A stretch of 46,802 nt of DNA from Solibacillus isronensis (GCF_023715405.1 NZ_JAMBOC010000009.1:1-46802); one strand, 5' to 3'; positions 33,660 through 43,307 are shown, numbered from the stretch's first letter. A program made the numbers and translations. Notes: generated by a model not told the origin, from the letters alone.

Positions 33660-34430
33660 GAATGTTTCTTAAATTTATAAAGTGTTTCACTTTATATGTA
33701 AAAGGTGTAGGGAGCTGGCAGGAGTGTTTCACTTTATGCGTAAAAGGTGCACGGGTCTGGCAGCGGTGTTTCACTTTGTTTTTTTAAGAAAAGTCTCATA
33801 AACGTTGGTGCTATGCGGTTTCCACCGCTTTGGAATATTTCTTGAATTTATAAAGTGTTTCATTTTATATATAAAAGGTGTAGGGAGCTGGCAGGAGTGT
33901 TTCATTTTATGCGTAAAAGGTGCACGGGTCTGGCAGCGGTGTTTTACTTTGTTTTTTTTAAGAAAAGTCTCATAAACGTTGGTGCTATGCGGTTTCCACC
34001 GCTTTGGAATATTTCTTAAATTTATAAAGTGTTTCATTTTATATATAAAAGGTGTAGGGAGCTGGCAGGAGTGTTTCATTTTATGCGTAAAAGGTGCACG
34101 GGTCTGGCAGCGGTGTTTCACTTTGTTTTTTTTAAGAAAAGTCTCATAAACGTTGGTGCTATGCGGTTTCTACCGCTTTGGAATATTTCTTAAATTTATA
34201 AAGTGTTTCACTTTATATATAAAAGGTGTAGGGAGCTGGCAGGAGTGTTTCATTTTATGCGTAAAAGGTGCACGGGTCTTGCAGCGGTGTTTCACTTTGT
34301 TTTTTTTAAGAAAAGTCTCATAAATGTTGGTTCTATGCGGTTTCTACCGCTTTGGAATATTTCTTAAATTTATAAAGTGTTTCACTTTATATATAAAAGG
34401 TGTAGGGAGTTGGCAGGAGTGTTTCATTTT
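33660..34430. repeat. 174-bp tandem repeat array, about 4.4 copies
   Basis: The motif tttataaagtgtttca starts at 33674, 33847, 34021, 34195 and 34369, i.e. spacings of 173, 174, 174 and 174. Each unit carries two similar ~50-base halves (ttcayttta..taaaaggtg..gggnnntggca), ATAAAGTG TTT CACTTTAT palindromes of varying quality, and GCGGT/ACCGC. Minus-strand frames through it are repetitive and not genes. One partial unit is at 26696-26880. Confidence 0.9.
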
Positions 34431-34502
34431 CTATTACTAACTACATCCAAACTTATTGAATTGATGGACAAAATCTATAATTGAAATATTTGAAAACCAT
34501 TT

Positions 34503-34685
34503 TTAATAAGAAGTTTACGTGTCCTTCAAACTAATGGTCCAATTATGGATGAAGGAACACATTTTCACTTTCACTTAATCCCAAGATATAGTGACGATAA
34601 TTTTTGGGATAATCAAATAGTAAAGGAGCATAAACTCTCGCTTCAAGAACTCAAATTGCAATTAAATGCTTTATCACTAATATAA
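34503..34685 (+). pseudogene. 3' fragment of a HIT-family hydrolase gene
   Basis: The frame reads VLQTNGPIMDEG, then THFHFHLIPRYSDD (the histidine triad) and runs to TAA at 34683-34685. The 5' half is missing. Confidence 0.75.
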
Positions 34686-34807
34686 ATATTTCGTTTAACG
34701 TCCCCAAATGAAACTTTGGTAACCAACCGCATCATTCAATTGGATAAGGAGTATTGTGCTGCTTGTGACTAAAGAATGCGTTAAGGATTTTTATTCAGAT
34801 TCAACTG

Positions 34808-34985
34808 TTAATTTACTCCAAATAGAACCCATTTTTTACTTCGTATTCGGTTTGAATAAATAGTGTGTAATTCGGAATTTTGATTAAATGAAGGCGTAGG
34901 TCTAACTATTCCTTCAAATAAATCTGTCAAACCATAAAGAGCCAATATTTCTATGTGATTGTTATTTAAACGTATATAAACGTTT
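34808..34985 (-). pseudogene. C-terminal fragment of a nucleotidyltransferase-family gene
   Basis: The minus-strand frame reads VYIRLNNNHIEILALYGLTD, then LFEGIVRPTPSFN, and SNRIRSKKWVLFGVN before a stop. GLxDLFxGIVRP is typical of the NTP_transf_6 family. There is no start. Confidence 0.6.
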
Positions 34986-34989
34986 CCAA

Positions 34990-35130
34990 ATCAAGTTTGG
35001 GGTCAACAGAAAAATCGGTAAACTTTGTTGTAGCGACGTTTACTGATTTTTTATTGGAACACGTATCCCCTCGCTCATATCCCATTTTCTTTGCAATGAC
35101 TGCTGCAATTAAACCTGTGCGGAATCAATA
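34990..35130 (-). pseudogene. Unassigned coding remnant
   Basis: The minus-strand frame contains FRTGLIAAVIAKKMGYERGD, then TCSNKKSVNVATTKF. It looks coding but has no start and no family I can name. A GC-rich plus-strand frame in the same place (34997-35242) is its shadow. Confidence 0.35.
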
Positions 35131-35348
35131 TGTTTCTTACTTTTGTCAGATCTACTCTTCCGCCAGCTTCCCAATTTTCTTACAAGATTACATGCTTTGG
35201 GCGGTAACGGTTTTAAAACGGTTAGGGGATTTTATACATTAAACATACAAAACCGGCGGTTGTGATGTAAATGATTTAAGAATTAGTTAAGTAACAGGTA
35301 AGAGGCTTTAATATGCAGCAATGGCCTCCAATACGTTAAATTTGGAGT

Positions 35349-35402
35349 CCCGCTAGAAAAATGCGAATTTACAACATGAAGGGATTTTTCTGACGGGACC
35401 CC
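35349..35402. mobile_element. Short inverted-repeat element (possible MITE or paired IS ends)
   Basis: GTCCCG-ct-AGAAAAAT faces ATTTTTCT-ga-CGGGAC across ~22 bases, with tggagt/acccca outside. The two ~20-bp ends look like IS terminal repeats brought together, with nothing coding between them. Confidence 0.45.
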
Positions 35403-35483
35403 ATTTAGTGCAGTTTCTAATCTCATCTGTAAGCATCTTTGGAGGTTCTTGATACTCCTTAAACAAACTGTTTTAGAGAGTTA

Positions 35484-35602
35484 GAAAATCCGATTGTAGG
35501 AGACGTGGTAAGCTACCATATTGTTACACCAATCGAATTGGATAATGAACGAGGCAGTATTAATAGTCGTGTATTAATTAGGTTCATTCTTCGATTTTCA
35601 TA
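35484..35602 (+). pseudogene. Small coding remnant (GreA-like?)
   Basis: The frame reads LENPIVGDVVSYHIVTPIEL, then DNERGSINSRV, and ends TAA at 35600-35602. The VTPIELDNERGSIN pattern recalls the GreA/GreB C-terminal domain, but the match is short. Confidence 0.3.
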
Positions 35603-35653
35603 AAAGACCATGCTGTAAAATATAGCGTAATTATTTGAAGCTCTTGCTATGCT

Positions 35654-37099
35654 TCACAAGCGATAGTTCTCCTTCCGTAAAGTGTAACTAAGCAACTTGT
35701 TATTTTGCTCATATAGGGGTAAAACAACCCGCTCCATATTCTCCGCTTCAGCAAGTTCCCTCCATTCTTCTTCACTTGTTGCAAAAATTTGTAAATCATC
35801 AGACGCAACCAAGTCGTTTAATACATCTGTTTTCCTTGAATGGAAAGTAGCATAGAGCAGCAATAAATTAATGTGTAAATTGTTGGACTCACTTTCGTTG
35901 ATAGCTGTTAGGCGCTGAATCGTTTTTAAATATCGTTGCTGGCTTCGAATATCCCCATTATTCATATACAGAACAAAGTAATGTTTCTCTTTCTTCCCAA
36001 CTTGCTTTAGCTTAATAACAGTATCCGGGGAAAAAGCTGTCAGTTTCGTTTGTGGTAATAGTTCCTGTTCAGTTAAAACCGTTACTTTATAATTAAGCGG
36101 CATTAAAGCACTTTCTAAATTGAAGATCCACTGGTTCATAAGAGCATTTAAACCATATTCACTTAAATGTTCTGAAAACGTTATTGTTCGATTTACAAAT
36201 TCCTCGATAGCACTATAGCGAATGGTGAAAATATTTAAATTGCTGCCCCACTTTTCGAAGCTAGGAATACAGTTCTTTAAATGTTTTATCCGGTGCGATT
36301 TGCTACTGCGGTTTTCATCGGTTAAGAAATCAGCATCAATTGGTAAAAAGATAACGTGTACCTGTAATTCACTGTTGTATTTTTTCACATAATCGCTGGA
36401 GAGCATTTTCTTATAACGGAAATACTTGCTCGCAATTACATCTCGTAATTGCCTTCCTCCGTCCACTTCAAAAACAAGTAGTTTATTTAGGTCAGGTAAC
36501 TCTAACAATAGGTCTGGGAAAATTTGGTCCGCCTCATCGGTATAGTTTTTAAAAAGTGGATGTGTCGTACCTTTACTGATAACGAAATCATCTTTACCCA
36601 ATTTACTATTTAACTGTAAGTCGAGCCGAGTTCCTAATGCAGCGATGGCTATACTGTGGATGGATGGTGGTTTAAATCGCATGTTTTTCTCTAATACCAC
36701 TGTGTAATAAGCAAGTTCATCATCAGTTAATCGGTTTAGCGAATATAGAATTTCAAGTGTACGTTTAGTAAATGTGTAGAAAATACGTTTATACAAAAGG
36801 TTGTGCCCTTTATATTCACTTGCTTCATTTGATTTTAATACACCTGCGTCTTTAATTTTAGCCAACCTTTTTGTAGCATTCTGCCTAGTCCTTACATTAT
36901 CTTCATTTGAAAAGCCGTTCTTATCTCGTATCACGACAAAGTAATCGATCAATTCAACTGCTCTCAAATAGGTGTACTTTACTACCTGTTCCAATAAATC
37001 TAATTCAAATTCATGTAACAGCAGTTTGTTATAACCATTTGCTTTAGGGACTGTATAAATGGTTGTGCCATATTGAGATAATCTAGGTTTTAATTTCAT
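35654..37099 (-). CDS. Replication-relaxation (Replic_Relax) family protein
   Basis: This is 481 aa, ATG 37099 after aaaggaag. Residues ~30-140 form a winged-helix-like region (LLEQVVKYTYLRAVELIDYF, RTRQNATKRLAKIKDAGVL). Residues ~195-240 read FPDLLLELPDLNKLLVFEVDGG, the PDxxxxL...FxxExDxG motif of Replic_Relax proteins, a PD-(D/E)xK-like core. The C-terminal 200 residues are unassigned. The family is linked to plasmid replication and mobilization, but no relaxase is visible in this window. It has a long leader with a terminator. Two broken copies (33016, 40132) show repeated duplication. Confidence 0.8.
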   Translation of the reverse strand: MKLKPRLSQYGTTIYTVPKANGYNKLLLHEFELDLLEQVVKYTYLRAVELIDYFVVIRDKNGFSNEDNVRTRQNATKRLAKIKDAGVLKSNEASEYKGHNLLYKRIFYTFTKRTLEILYSLNRLTDDELAYYTVVLEKNMRFKPPSIHSIAIAALGTRLDLQLNSKLGKDDFVISKGTTHPLFKNYTDEADQIFPDLLLELPDLNKLLVFEVDGGRQLRDVIASKYFRYKKMLSSDYVKKYNSELQVHVIFLPIDADFLTDENRSSKSHRIKHLKNCIPSFEKWGSNLNIFTIRYSAIEEFVNRTITFSEHLSEYGLNALMNQWIFNLESALMPLNYKVTVLTEQELLPQTKLTAFSPDTVIKLKQVGKKEKHYFVLYMNNGDIRSQQRYLKTIQRLTAINESESNNLHINLLLLYATFHSRKTDVLNDLVASDDLQIFATSEEEWRELAEAENMERVVLPLYEQNNKLLSYTLRKENYRL

Positions 37100-37109
37100 T
37101 ACGTTTACT

Positions 37110-37260
37110 TCCTTTCACATTTTAGAACACAAAAAAGCCGACCTAAAATACACCTACTTATTGCGTAGAATGTAAATCAGATCGGCGGGGGATTCCCTAC
37201 GATTTGTATGCTGTTTTTTTCCTACATGATTGTATCACAATTATTACTTTATACAAATAA
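37110..37260 (-). promoter_or_regulatory. Promoter and attenuator-like leader of the Replic_Relax gene
   Basis: On the minus strand TTGTAT and TACAAT are 16 bases apart (about 37255-37228). The leader then folds: GCCGATCT (37184-37177) pairs with AGGTCGGC (37146-37139) with an inner CTAC/GTAG pair, and it is followed by TTTTTTG, i.e. a terminator upstream of the start codon. The same element is conserved at 33125-33245 and 40620-40745. Confidence 0.65.
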
Positions 37261-38660
37261 GGAGTTTAATTTATTATGGATTTTCAGGTGGGAAGTCGTA
37301 TGAATGGAGCAGACACTTTTATGATGATTGGGAATGTGCAGCTACTGTTTGGACTCATCAGTTTACCCCTTTTAGTAGTCGTCCAAAATATACTTTAAAA
37401 CTATGCTGTGACAGGCTTACTGCTATACTTCCTACATCCCCTTCATCTTAAAGCATGGTTTTATCGTAAAAAACCGTACTTTAAGAAGTAATTCGATAAT
37501 CGGTAAAAACCATACTTTAAGAAGCAATGATTTTTTTACTTATTTACTCACGTAATTCTACTTTTCTAACTCTTCATTTCCTTGCTTATAATTTTAATAA
37601 ATCTACATGTAAATTATCGCTTTTGTATTATCATATTCGGTTATTGTATTGATTTGTTTAGACGCATATATGTTATTTAATTTATTGAGTTTAAGTAATG
37701 TTTAAGGGGATTTTAGCGTAGTGGAGGGGCATTGCATACAGAGCATTTAAAGAAGATTTAGTTCTCCATAAGCAGATAGAATTATTGCTGTTATACATTA
37801 TAATTTGAAGCTGTATTATTCATCATTCGTAGGGATTCAATTAATAACGGTAGTTTAAACCCTAGGTTATCTAATAAATGTACCACCAATTCAACATGTC
37901 TCTTACAACTCTAATTAGACTATTTTATCCGGATAGTAACGGCAGGAAATGCAATCATTTCAATGCTATATGTAGGGCATATAGCTCGCTATCGCGAAGT
38001 TTATTGAATTGGTTACAACACATGCACCATAAATTGTTTAACGAGATTTACTACCTAATCTAAATTTAATATTCGCAATTGAAAACCTTCTTTTATCAGG
38101 TGTACAAATGATAAAGCTTTAGTATTAATAAAACTGTAAAACTCTAATAAGCGTTGTTAAATCAACATTTATCGTGTGTACATCGTATGTACATGCGTAA
38201 CAATTAATTTTATAAAATTAACTTTATCATGTGTACACATGACAAAACTTTAGTGGTTAATGAACGATAAAATTCTAATAAACGTTGATAAATCAACATT
38301 TATTGTGTGTACATCAAGTGTACAATCGATGTACACATGAAAAGCCTCGCATGTATATATAAGCTAAGGGGGAAGTACAATCTGTGCAGATTTAGGCCTA
38401 TTTGGAATATTTTCAAGGGGAAAAACAGCAGCAATAACACGGAAACAAATTTATTTCGGGTTATGGGATTATGACCGATGACTTAGCCACCGATAACTAA
38501 ATCTAGGGCGCCGTTAAATATTTTCTCGACACTATTTAATCTTAGTATTTAAGGTGTCAATGAAATTATAACGATTAAAAACCGCCCCTTGGAAGTACAA
38601 GGTATTTTGATGTTCTTGTGTATTTTCTAGCCCTTGATTCGTAACTGGGGATTGCTTATT
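37261..38660. repeat. Non-coding segment, copy A of a duplicated ~1.5-kb region
   Basis: There is no gene in 1.4 kb. It matches 40745-42270 over most of its length (e.g. catgtctcttacaactctaa at 37890 and 41367, gatttaggcctatttggaat at 38388 and 42113), with indels. Within it, accgtactttaagaag-type direct repeats occur at 37470-37530. The conservation without an ORF suggests an origin, oriT, or centromere. Confidence 0.7.
38090..38345. repeat. TGTACA-rich palindromic repeats (copy A)
   Basis: Two and a half units of the 101-bp repeat of 41.6-41.96 kb, more diverged: cgttgataaatcaacattta, gtgtacatcgtatgtaca, atgtgtacacatgac. TGTACA/GTACAC palindromes recur at least six times. Confidence 0.65.
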
Positions 38661-38810
38661 CCTCTAGTACCATAAAATTCGTAAAAACTCACTAAACTCC
38701 TTTTTAAATCATTCTCATTCTACAAATTAATGTATATCAGACATATCTGGTATAACTGATGCAACTGATATAACCAGCACGTAGTTAAGCGAATAAGTGC
38801 GTATTGTTGA
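38660..38810. repeat. Dispersed leader repeat (copy 2)
   Basis: attcgtaaaaactcactaaa through cagcacgtag..aagcgaataagtgcgt matches the DUF3967 leader at 32650-32780, without the gene. Confidence 0.65.
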
Positions 38811-39600
38811 ATTAAAGGCATGAGCCCGATACAATATCGAACCCATGGTAACCGAACAAACTAAGGGAATTTCTCAAGTTAAAAGTTACATGATTATTTT
38901 TTATGTTTACTCTTGATACTTAAAGATCGGTTAACCAACGGTTAAACTATTTAAGGAGTAAAGGTTTGTATTTTTATTCGTATATACATATGTAATTACA
39001 ATCTAAATAAATTGATGAGTGGTTATTAAGATTGTTATATCAATGTTTTAAAAAAGTTTATAGAAAGTTTATAGAAATAATATACATTAAACATGCAAAA
39101 TACAGGTTTTAAGGTTTTGAATTAAAAATTGGTTGAAATTCAAGTTGCTCCCGCCCGGAATATAACTCTTTATATTTCATTTAAAACGAGAACGTTCGAT
39201 TAAAAAAACCCCACTCTCTATAATTATAATTAATAATTGAATTACTTGTATAATTTAAATTATAAATGAAGGAACAAAGTAAATATATAAATAATGAATA
39301 AACATGCAATTGATTTGTATGACCTTTCAGTTAAGAAACAACTTTATACGTTGATATATCAGTGATTTAAAAATAATTAGGTTTTGAATTATGCGATATT
39401 TAACTAAATATACGAAACAAGCTTTGCAATAAGTTAAAAAAATTTCAAAAAATTATATATAATTAATACATAAATATACGAATGATTTGTATATTTTTCA
39501 GCTTAAGAAACACCTTTATACGTTGATATATCAATGATTTAAAAATAATTTAGTTTAAATTACTCAATATTTTAATTAAATATACAAAAATCTTGAACTC
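38811..39600. repeat. Very AT-rich region with two long direct repeats
   Basis: 39311-39415 and 39479-39586 are ~105-base direct repeats (gatttgtat...tcag..taagaaac, ctttatacgttgatatatca, gatttaaaaataatt). TTGATATATCAA is a perfect palindrome in the second. No gene is seen. The composition fits a DNA-unwinding element. Confidence 0.55.
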
Positions 39601-39607
39601 AGAAATG

Positions 39608-39770
39608 GTAGTGTCCCCTTTAAGTTAGATTTTTAAATATGCAGCAACTTGGCTTGTATGAGTTCGGTATTTTACCGAGCTCATACAAGCCAGTTTTTGT
39701 TTAATTCGATTCTCATTGTAATAACGGATGTTCTTCTCCATTTTCTTCTGTAACGCCTCCCTCCTTTAGA
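39608..39770 (-). mobile_element. 3' end of an IS3-family (IS150-type) element
   Basis: The minus strand encodes KMEKNIRYYNENRIKQKLAC, then MSSVKYRTHTSQVA and a stop at 39625, the typical OrfB C-terminus, including the hairpin (39651-39692) common at that place. gtgtccccttt at 39611 is the likely IS end. The rest of the IS is missing. Confidence 0.8.
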
Positions 39771-39869
39771 TTATCAACTTACCTATCTTTTAGGTGTAGC
39801 TTCAAAGTTAGGAATGGGTCATAAGGCGACAAACGTTGCTTACCATGTACCGGAAAATTGTCGAGGCAA

Positions 39870-40100
39870 TATGTGTACAATATATGTACATATATTGTAC
39901 TTATATCGATGACTTTACATATACATATAAGATCATACATTTCTTTGACAACTCTCTTTAAACGTTCAAAAATACTTGTAAACATTGATATGATAAGGTT
40001 CTTTATATGTACACATATTAGCGTTAATTTTAGAACATAAAAGTAAACATACGTACATATATGGTACACATATCGATGATTGTATATGTACAACAGATAT
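39870..40100. repeat. Short TGTACA-type repeats
   Basis: TGTACATATATTGTACTTATATCGATG, in part, near 39880 and GTACATATATGGTACACATATCGATG, in part, near 40052 are related, with further atatgtaca copies. The open frame through it (minus, 39779-40135) is low-complexity and not a gene. Confidence 0.4.
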
Positions 40101-40131
40101 GATTCTAAATCATTGCTGGCTTCGGATATCC

Positions 40132-40590
40132 CCAATATTCATATGCAAAACAAAGTAATATTTTTCTTTCTTCCCGACTTGCATCAGCTTAATAACTATA
40201 TCTGGGGAATAAAATATACGCTTTGTTTGCGATAATAGTTCCTGTTCAGTTAAAACGGTTACTTTAATAGTTAAGTGGCAATAAAGCACTTTCTAAATTA
40301 AAGAGCCATTGATTCAAAAGGGTTTTTAAAACATATTCACTTAATTGTTCTGAAAACATTAATGTTAAATTCTGTCTTGCTCTCACTATATCATCAGTTA
40401 AAAAGCCGTTTTTTTCTCGAATGACATCAAAGTAATCAACTAATTCGACTGCTCTTAAATAAGTGTACTTCAATATCTGTTCCAGTAAATCTAATTCAAA
40501 TTCATGTAACAGCATTTTTGTATGAATCCTTGTTTTAAGAACTGTATAAATGGTTGTGCCATATTCAGATAACTAGGGTTTTAATTTCAT
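40132..40590 (-). pseudogene. Second, internally deleted copy of the Replic_Relax gene
   Basis: It matches the gene at 35654 in pieces: the start (LLHEFELDLLEQILKYTYLRA, in part), RARQN, then a jump to SEQLSEYVLKTLLNQWLFNLE and the segment before QRYLKTIQ. The central PD-(D/E)xK part is deleted and the first codons are shifted. Confidence 0.85.
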
Positions 40591-40614
40591 TACTTTCAAT
40601 TCCATGCCTTCCTT

Positions 40615-40760
40615 TTAACACACAAAAAGCTGACCTAAAATACACCTACTTATTGCGTAGAATGTAAATCAGATTGGCGGGGGATTCCCTACGATTTGAT
40701 ATGCTATTTTTATCTAAATGATTGTATTACAACTATTATGCTATACCAATCATGAGTTTT
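40615..40760 (-). promoter_or_regulatory. Leader/attenuator copy upstream of the pseudogene
   Basis: The same hairpin and promoter as 37110-37260, with changes in both arms (gctgacc / gattggc). Confidence 0.6.
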
Positions 40761-41575
40761 ATTGGGGGATTTTTATAAGGAAATCATGTGTAAGGAGCAA
40801 AAACATTACGGTCAATATTAAGTGAAAATATTGGGAGCTTTGAGTCCTTACCTAACCCCTATTAGTAGTCCTTCCGAAAACCCTTCAAAACGTTACTACT
40901 ATTGAATTAGTACCCTACTTCCTAGATTCGGGGGTTCTGGATGGGGGGATTTGCGCCTAAAAACCCCCCATCAAGAAACATCTTCGGTAGGAGTTGAAAG
41001 CCCCCCATCAAGAAGCGATAACTTTCTACATTTGTTTCCCTTAATCTTTTTCATTACTGGCACATCAATTCCTATTCTTTTTTATTTCGATCAACATACC
41101 TTTAAATTATCGGTTTTGTAGTATCTTATCCGGTGTGTTGTAATAATTCTTTTATAGCAGACATGTTATTAGATTTATTGAGTTTTAAGTAATAGTTAAG
41201 GGAGCATAGCATACATAGGATTTAAAGGAGATTTAGTTCACCATAAGTAGATAGATTTATTGCTGTTCTACATTATAAATTGAGCTGTATTATTTATCAT
41301 TCGTAGTGATTCAATTAGTAACGGTAGGTGAACCCCTTGGTTATCTAAGTAATTTACCATCAATTCAACATGTCTCTTACAACTCTGATTAGACTGTTTT
41401 ATCCGGATAGGAACGGCAGGAAATGCATTCATTTAAATGATATATGTACGGCATACAGCTCGCTATCGCCAATTGTTTATTGCATTGGTTAGAACACAAG
41501 CAACATAAAACTGTTTAATGAGATTCACTACTACTAAATTTTGTATTCGAAACTGAAAACCTACCTTTATCATGT
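40761..41575. repeat. Non-coding segment, copy B of the duplicated region
   Basis: It aligns with 37261-38100 through most of its length. It differs by a GC-richer stretch near 40920-41020, with two cccccatcaagaa repeats where copy A has actttaagaa. No gene. Confidence 0.7.
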
Positions 41576-41960
41576 ATACGCATGATGAAGGTTTAGTGTT
41601 AATAAAACCGTGAAACGCCAATAAACGTTGATAAATCAACATTTATCGTGTGTACATATGAAAAGCCTCTCATGTGTACACATGACAAAAATTTTAGTGT
41701 TAATAAAACCGTAAAACGCCAATAAACGTTGATAAAACAACATTTATCATGTGTACATATGAAAAGCCTCTCATGTGTACACATGACAAAAACTTTAGTG
41801 TTAATAAAACCGTAAAACGCCAACAAACGTTGATAAATCAACATTTATCATGTGTACATATGAAAAGCCTCTCATGTGTACACATGACAAAAACTTTAGT
41901 GTTAATAAAACCGTGAAACGCCAATAAACGTTGATAAATCAACATTTATCATGTGTACAC
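41576..41960. repeat. 101-bp tandem repeat array, about 3.7 copies
   Basis: gtgttaataaaaccg starts at 41596, 41697, 41798 and 41899, an exact 101-base period. Each unit holds the 16-base perfect palindrome TCATGTGTACACATGA and TTGATAAATCAA. Frames across it are repetitive, not genes. Likely a protein-binding array (iterons, centromere). Confidence 0.9.
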
Positions 41961-42271
41961 CTAAGAAAGGATATTTAATAATATATGGTACTAGGTTTAT
42001 AGCCGAAACAATAGATATAATCATAATTATTATTTTAGAGAAAATATCTGATATATTAGCACTATAAACATTATTAGTGGTTAAAAGCTAAAGGGGAGAA
42101 ACAATCCTGTGCCGATTTAGGCCTATTTGGAATATTCGCTAGTGGAAAAAACAATAGCTACAACAAGGAAATAAATTTAGCTAAGGTTTCTATTTAACCT
42201 TGATTTTAAAGTTATCTATGAAATAGGGAATTATAATGATTAAAAGCCGGCCCTTTGAAATATAAGGTGTT
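41961..42271. repeat. End of duplicated segment B
   Basis: gatttaggcctatttggaat at 42113 and the stretch to 42270 match 38385-38640. It ends just before the 42.3-kb gene. No gene within. Confidence 0.6.
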
Positions 42272-42325
42272 TTGGTGTTCTATTGTTACTTTCATTCAAT
42301 ATTAACGTCTACTGTAAATAAAGGG

Positions 42326-42778
42326 GTGAGTACAATTAAAAAGATCTCTGTATTAATTATTATTGGACTGATTATGATAGGGATATTTATTTTTGAACCG
42401 TTTCGTTCAGAACCACCTACACCAAACGTAACAATAGGAGATGTTAAGATTCCTACTACACAAGGTTCGTATTGTTGGGAGGGGATACTTTCAGTTCAGT
42501 GTGTAGATAAGGCTTATACAAGTTTGTTTGATATGGCAAGTACGCATAACCCAACAGTTGTATCACCTAATGAAAAAATAAAAATTGAATTTAAGAAAAA
42601 ACCCATTGATGGAACAATGAAGGTAGAGCAATGGGTAGATGAAAACAATATACAAAAAGTTGAAGTGAAAAATGGCTCAATTGTGGTTCCTAAAGAAAAA
42701 GGTGTGTATGTATATAGTGTAGTATCTGATTGGAAGCAAGGAGACGGGAATTATGCCTTCTCAGTAGAAGTAAAATAA
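42326..42778 (+). CDS. Membrane-anchored exported protein
   Basis: About 147-150 aa. A GTG at 42326 overlaps the best SD (aaaggggtga); with that SD the start would be ATT 42335, the position where related genes would have ATG (then KKISVLIIIG). One N-terminal membrane helix (~5-22) is followed by an outside domain with EPPTPNVTIGDVKIPTTQGS and two Cys (YCWEG, VQCVDK) that may form a disulfide. The end reads YVYSVVSDWKQGDGNYAFSVEVK, a beta-sandwich-like pattern seen in uncharacterised Bacillus proteins. Function unknown. Confidence 0.65.
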   Translation: MSTIKKISVLIIIGLIMIGIFIFEPFRSEPPTPNVTIGDVKIPTTQGSYCWEGILSVQCVDKAYTSLFDMASTHNPTVVSPNEKIKIEFKKKPIDGTMKVEQWVDENNIQKVEVKNGSIVVPKEKGVYVYSVVSDWKQGDGNYAFSVEVK

Positions 42779-42829
42779 ATAGACCTTTCTTAAGCTAACA
42801 GGTGCTTAGTTCAACATGAATTTTGAGAT

Positions 42830-42858
42830 GTGCCCAAACATCGCTTTGGGTGCGTTTT
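42830..42858 (+). terminator. Terminator
   Basis: GCCCAAA (42832-42838) pairs with TTTGGGTGC, followed by gttttgc. It follows the 42326 gene. ttgatttctgtataat at ~42870 then provides a -10 for the next gene. Confidence 0.6.
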
Positions 42859-42905
42859 GCTCTTTGATTTCTGTATAATTGCTAGTAAAAGAGGTGTGTT
42901 TGGGA

Positions 42906-43247
42906 ATGAAAAAAATTAACATGTCCATCGTTTTAAATATAATCATGATTATATTTTTACTAGCAACGTTCTATTGGCAATATGACCAACTGTTTGTGAC
43001 TAGAATTACTCTAGTAGTCTTTGCACTAATTTACTTGTTATTTGAAGTTAAGAAGGAATACATTTCGAAAAATAAAATGGTATTTATTATTTTTAGTGCC
43101 ATTAGTTTAATTTCAATAATAATTAGTATTATTATTGACAATTCTTCAGTAAATAACGTTCCAAGCGATAGAGATTATCTTATCCCAGTATTTACTTTTA
43201 CCCTTATCGTTATTATGTATAAAGATTTTTATGCAAAAAAACAATAA
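42906..43247 (+). CDS. Small polytopic membrane protein
   Basis: This is 113 aa, ATG 42906 with SD agaggtg. Four hydrophobic segments (about 6-24, 32-50, 58-78, 90-108) are joined by short charged loops (EVKKEYISKNK, SDRDYLIP). No family is recognised. Placed among two other small unknown genes, it could be an immunity or stress protein. Not linked to the toxin operon by position. Confidence 0.6.
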   Translation: MKKINMSIVLNIIMIIFLLATFYWQYDQLFVTRITLVVFALIYLLFEVKKEYISKNKMVFIIFSAISLISIIISIIIDNSSVNNVPSDRDYLIPVFTFTLIVIMYKDFYAKKQ

Positions 43248-43307
43248 GCTGTGCTTTTATTTAATATCTAGTATTCACTGATTTCATTATACAAATCCAT
43301 ACAAAAT

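Noticed and set aside
33589..34121. Minus-strand frames of 61 and 116 aa with repeated KHRCQTRAPFTHK blocks
   Set aside because: They are the 174-bp array read in one frame; there is no SD and the frame breaks with unit changes.
30714..34430. CRISPR array
   Set aside because: The repeats are contiguous (20 bp or 174 bp units) with no unique spacers and no cas genes nearby.
34997..35242. 81-aa plus-strand frame
   Set aside because: It lies opposite a more protein-like minus-strand remnant and has no SD.
37230..38063. Two plus-strand frames of 73 and 61 aa in the duplicated non-coding segment
   Set aside because: Neither is kept open in the homologous copy at 40.7-41.6 kb, and neither has an SD.
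39779..40135. 118-aa minus-strand frame rich in Tyr/Ile
   Set aside because: It covers short TGTACA repeats, has no SD and low complexity.
41599..41844. 81-aa minus-strand frame
   Set aside because: It is the 101-bp array translated; repeated blocks with no gene signals.
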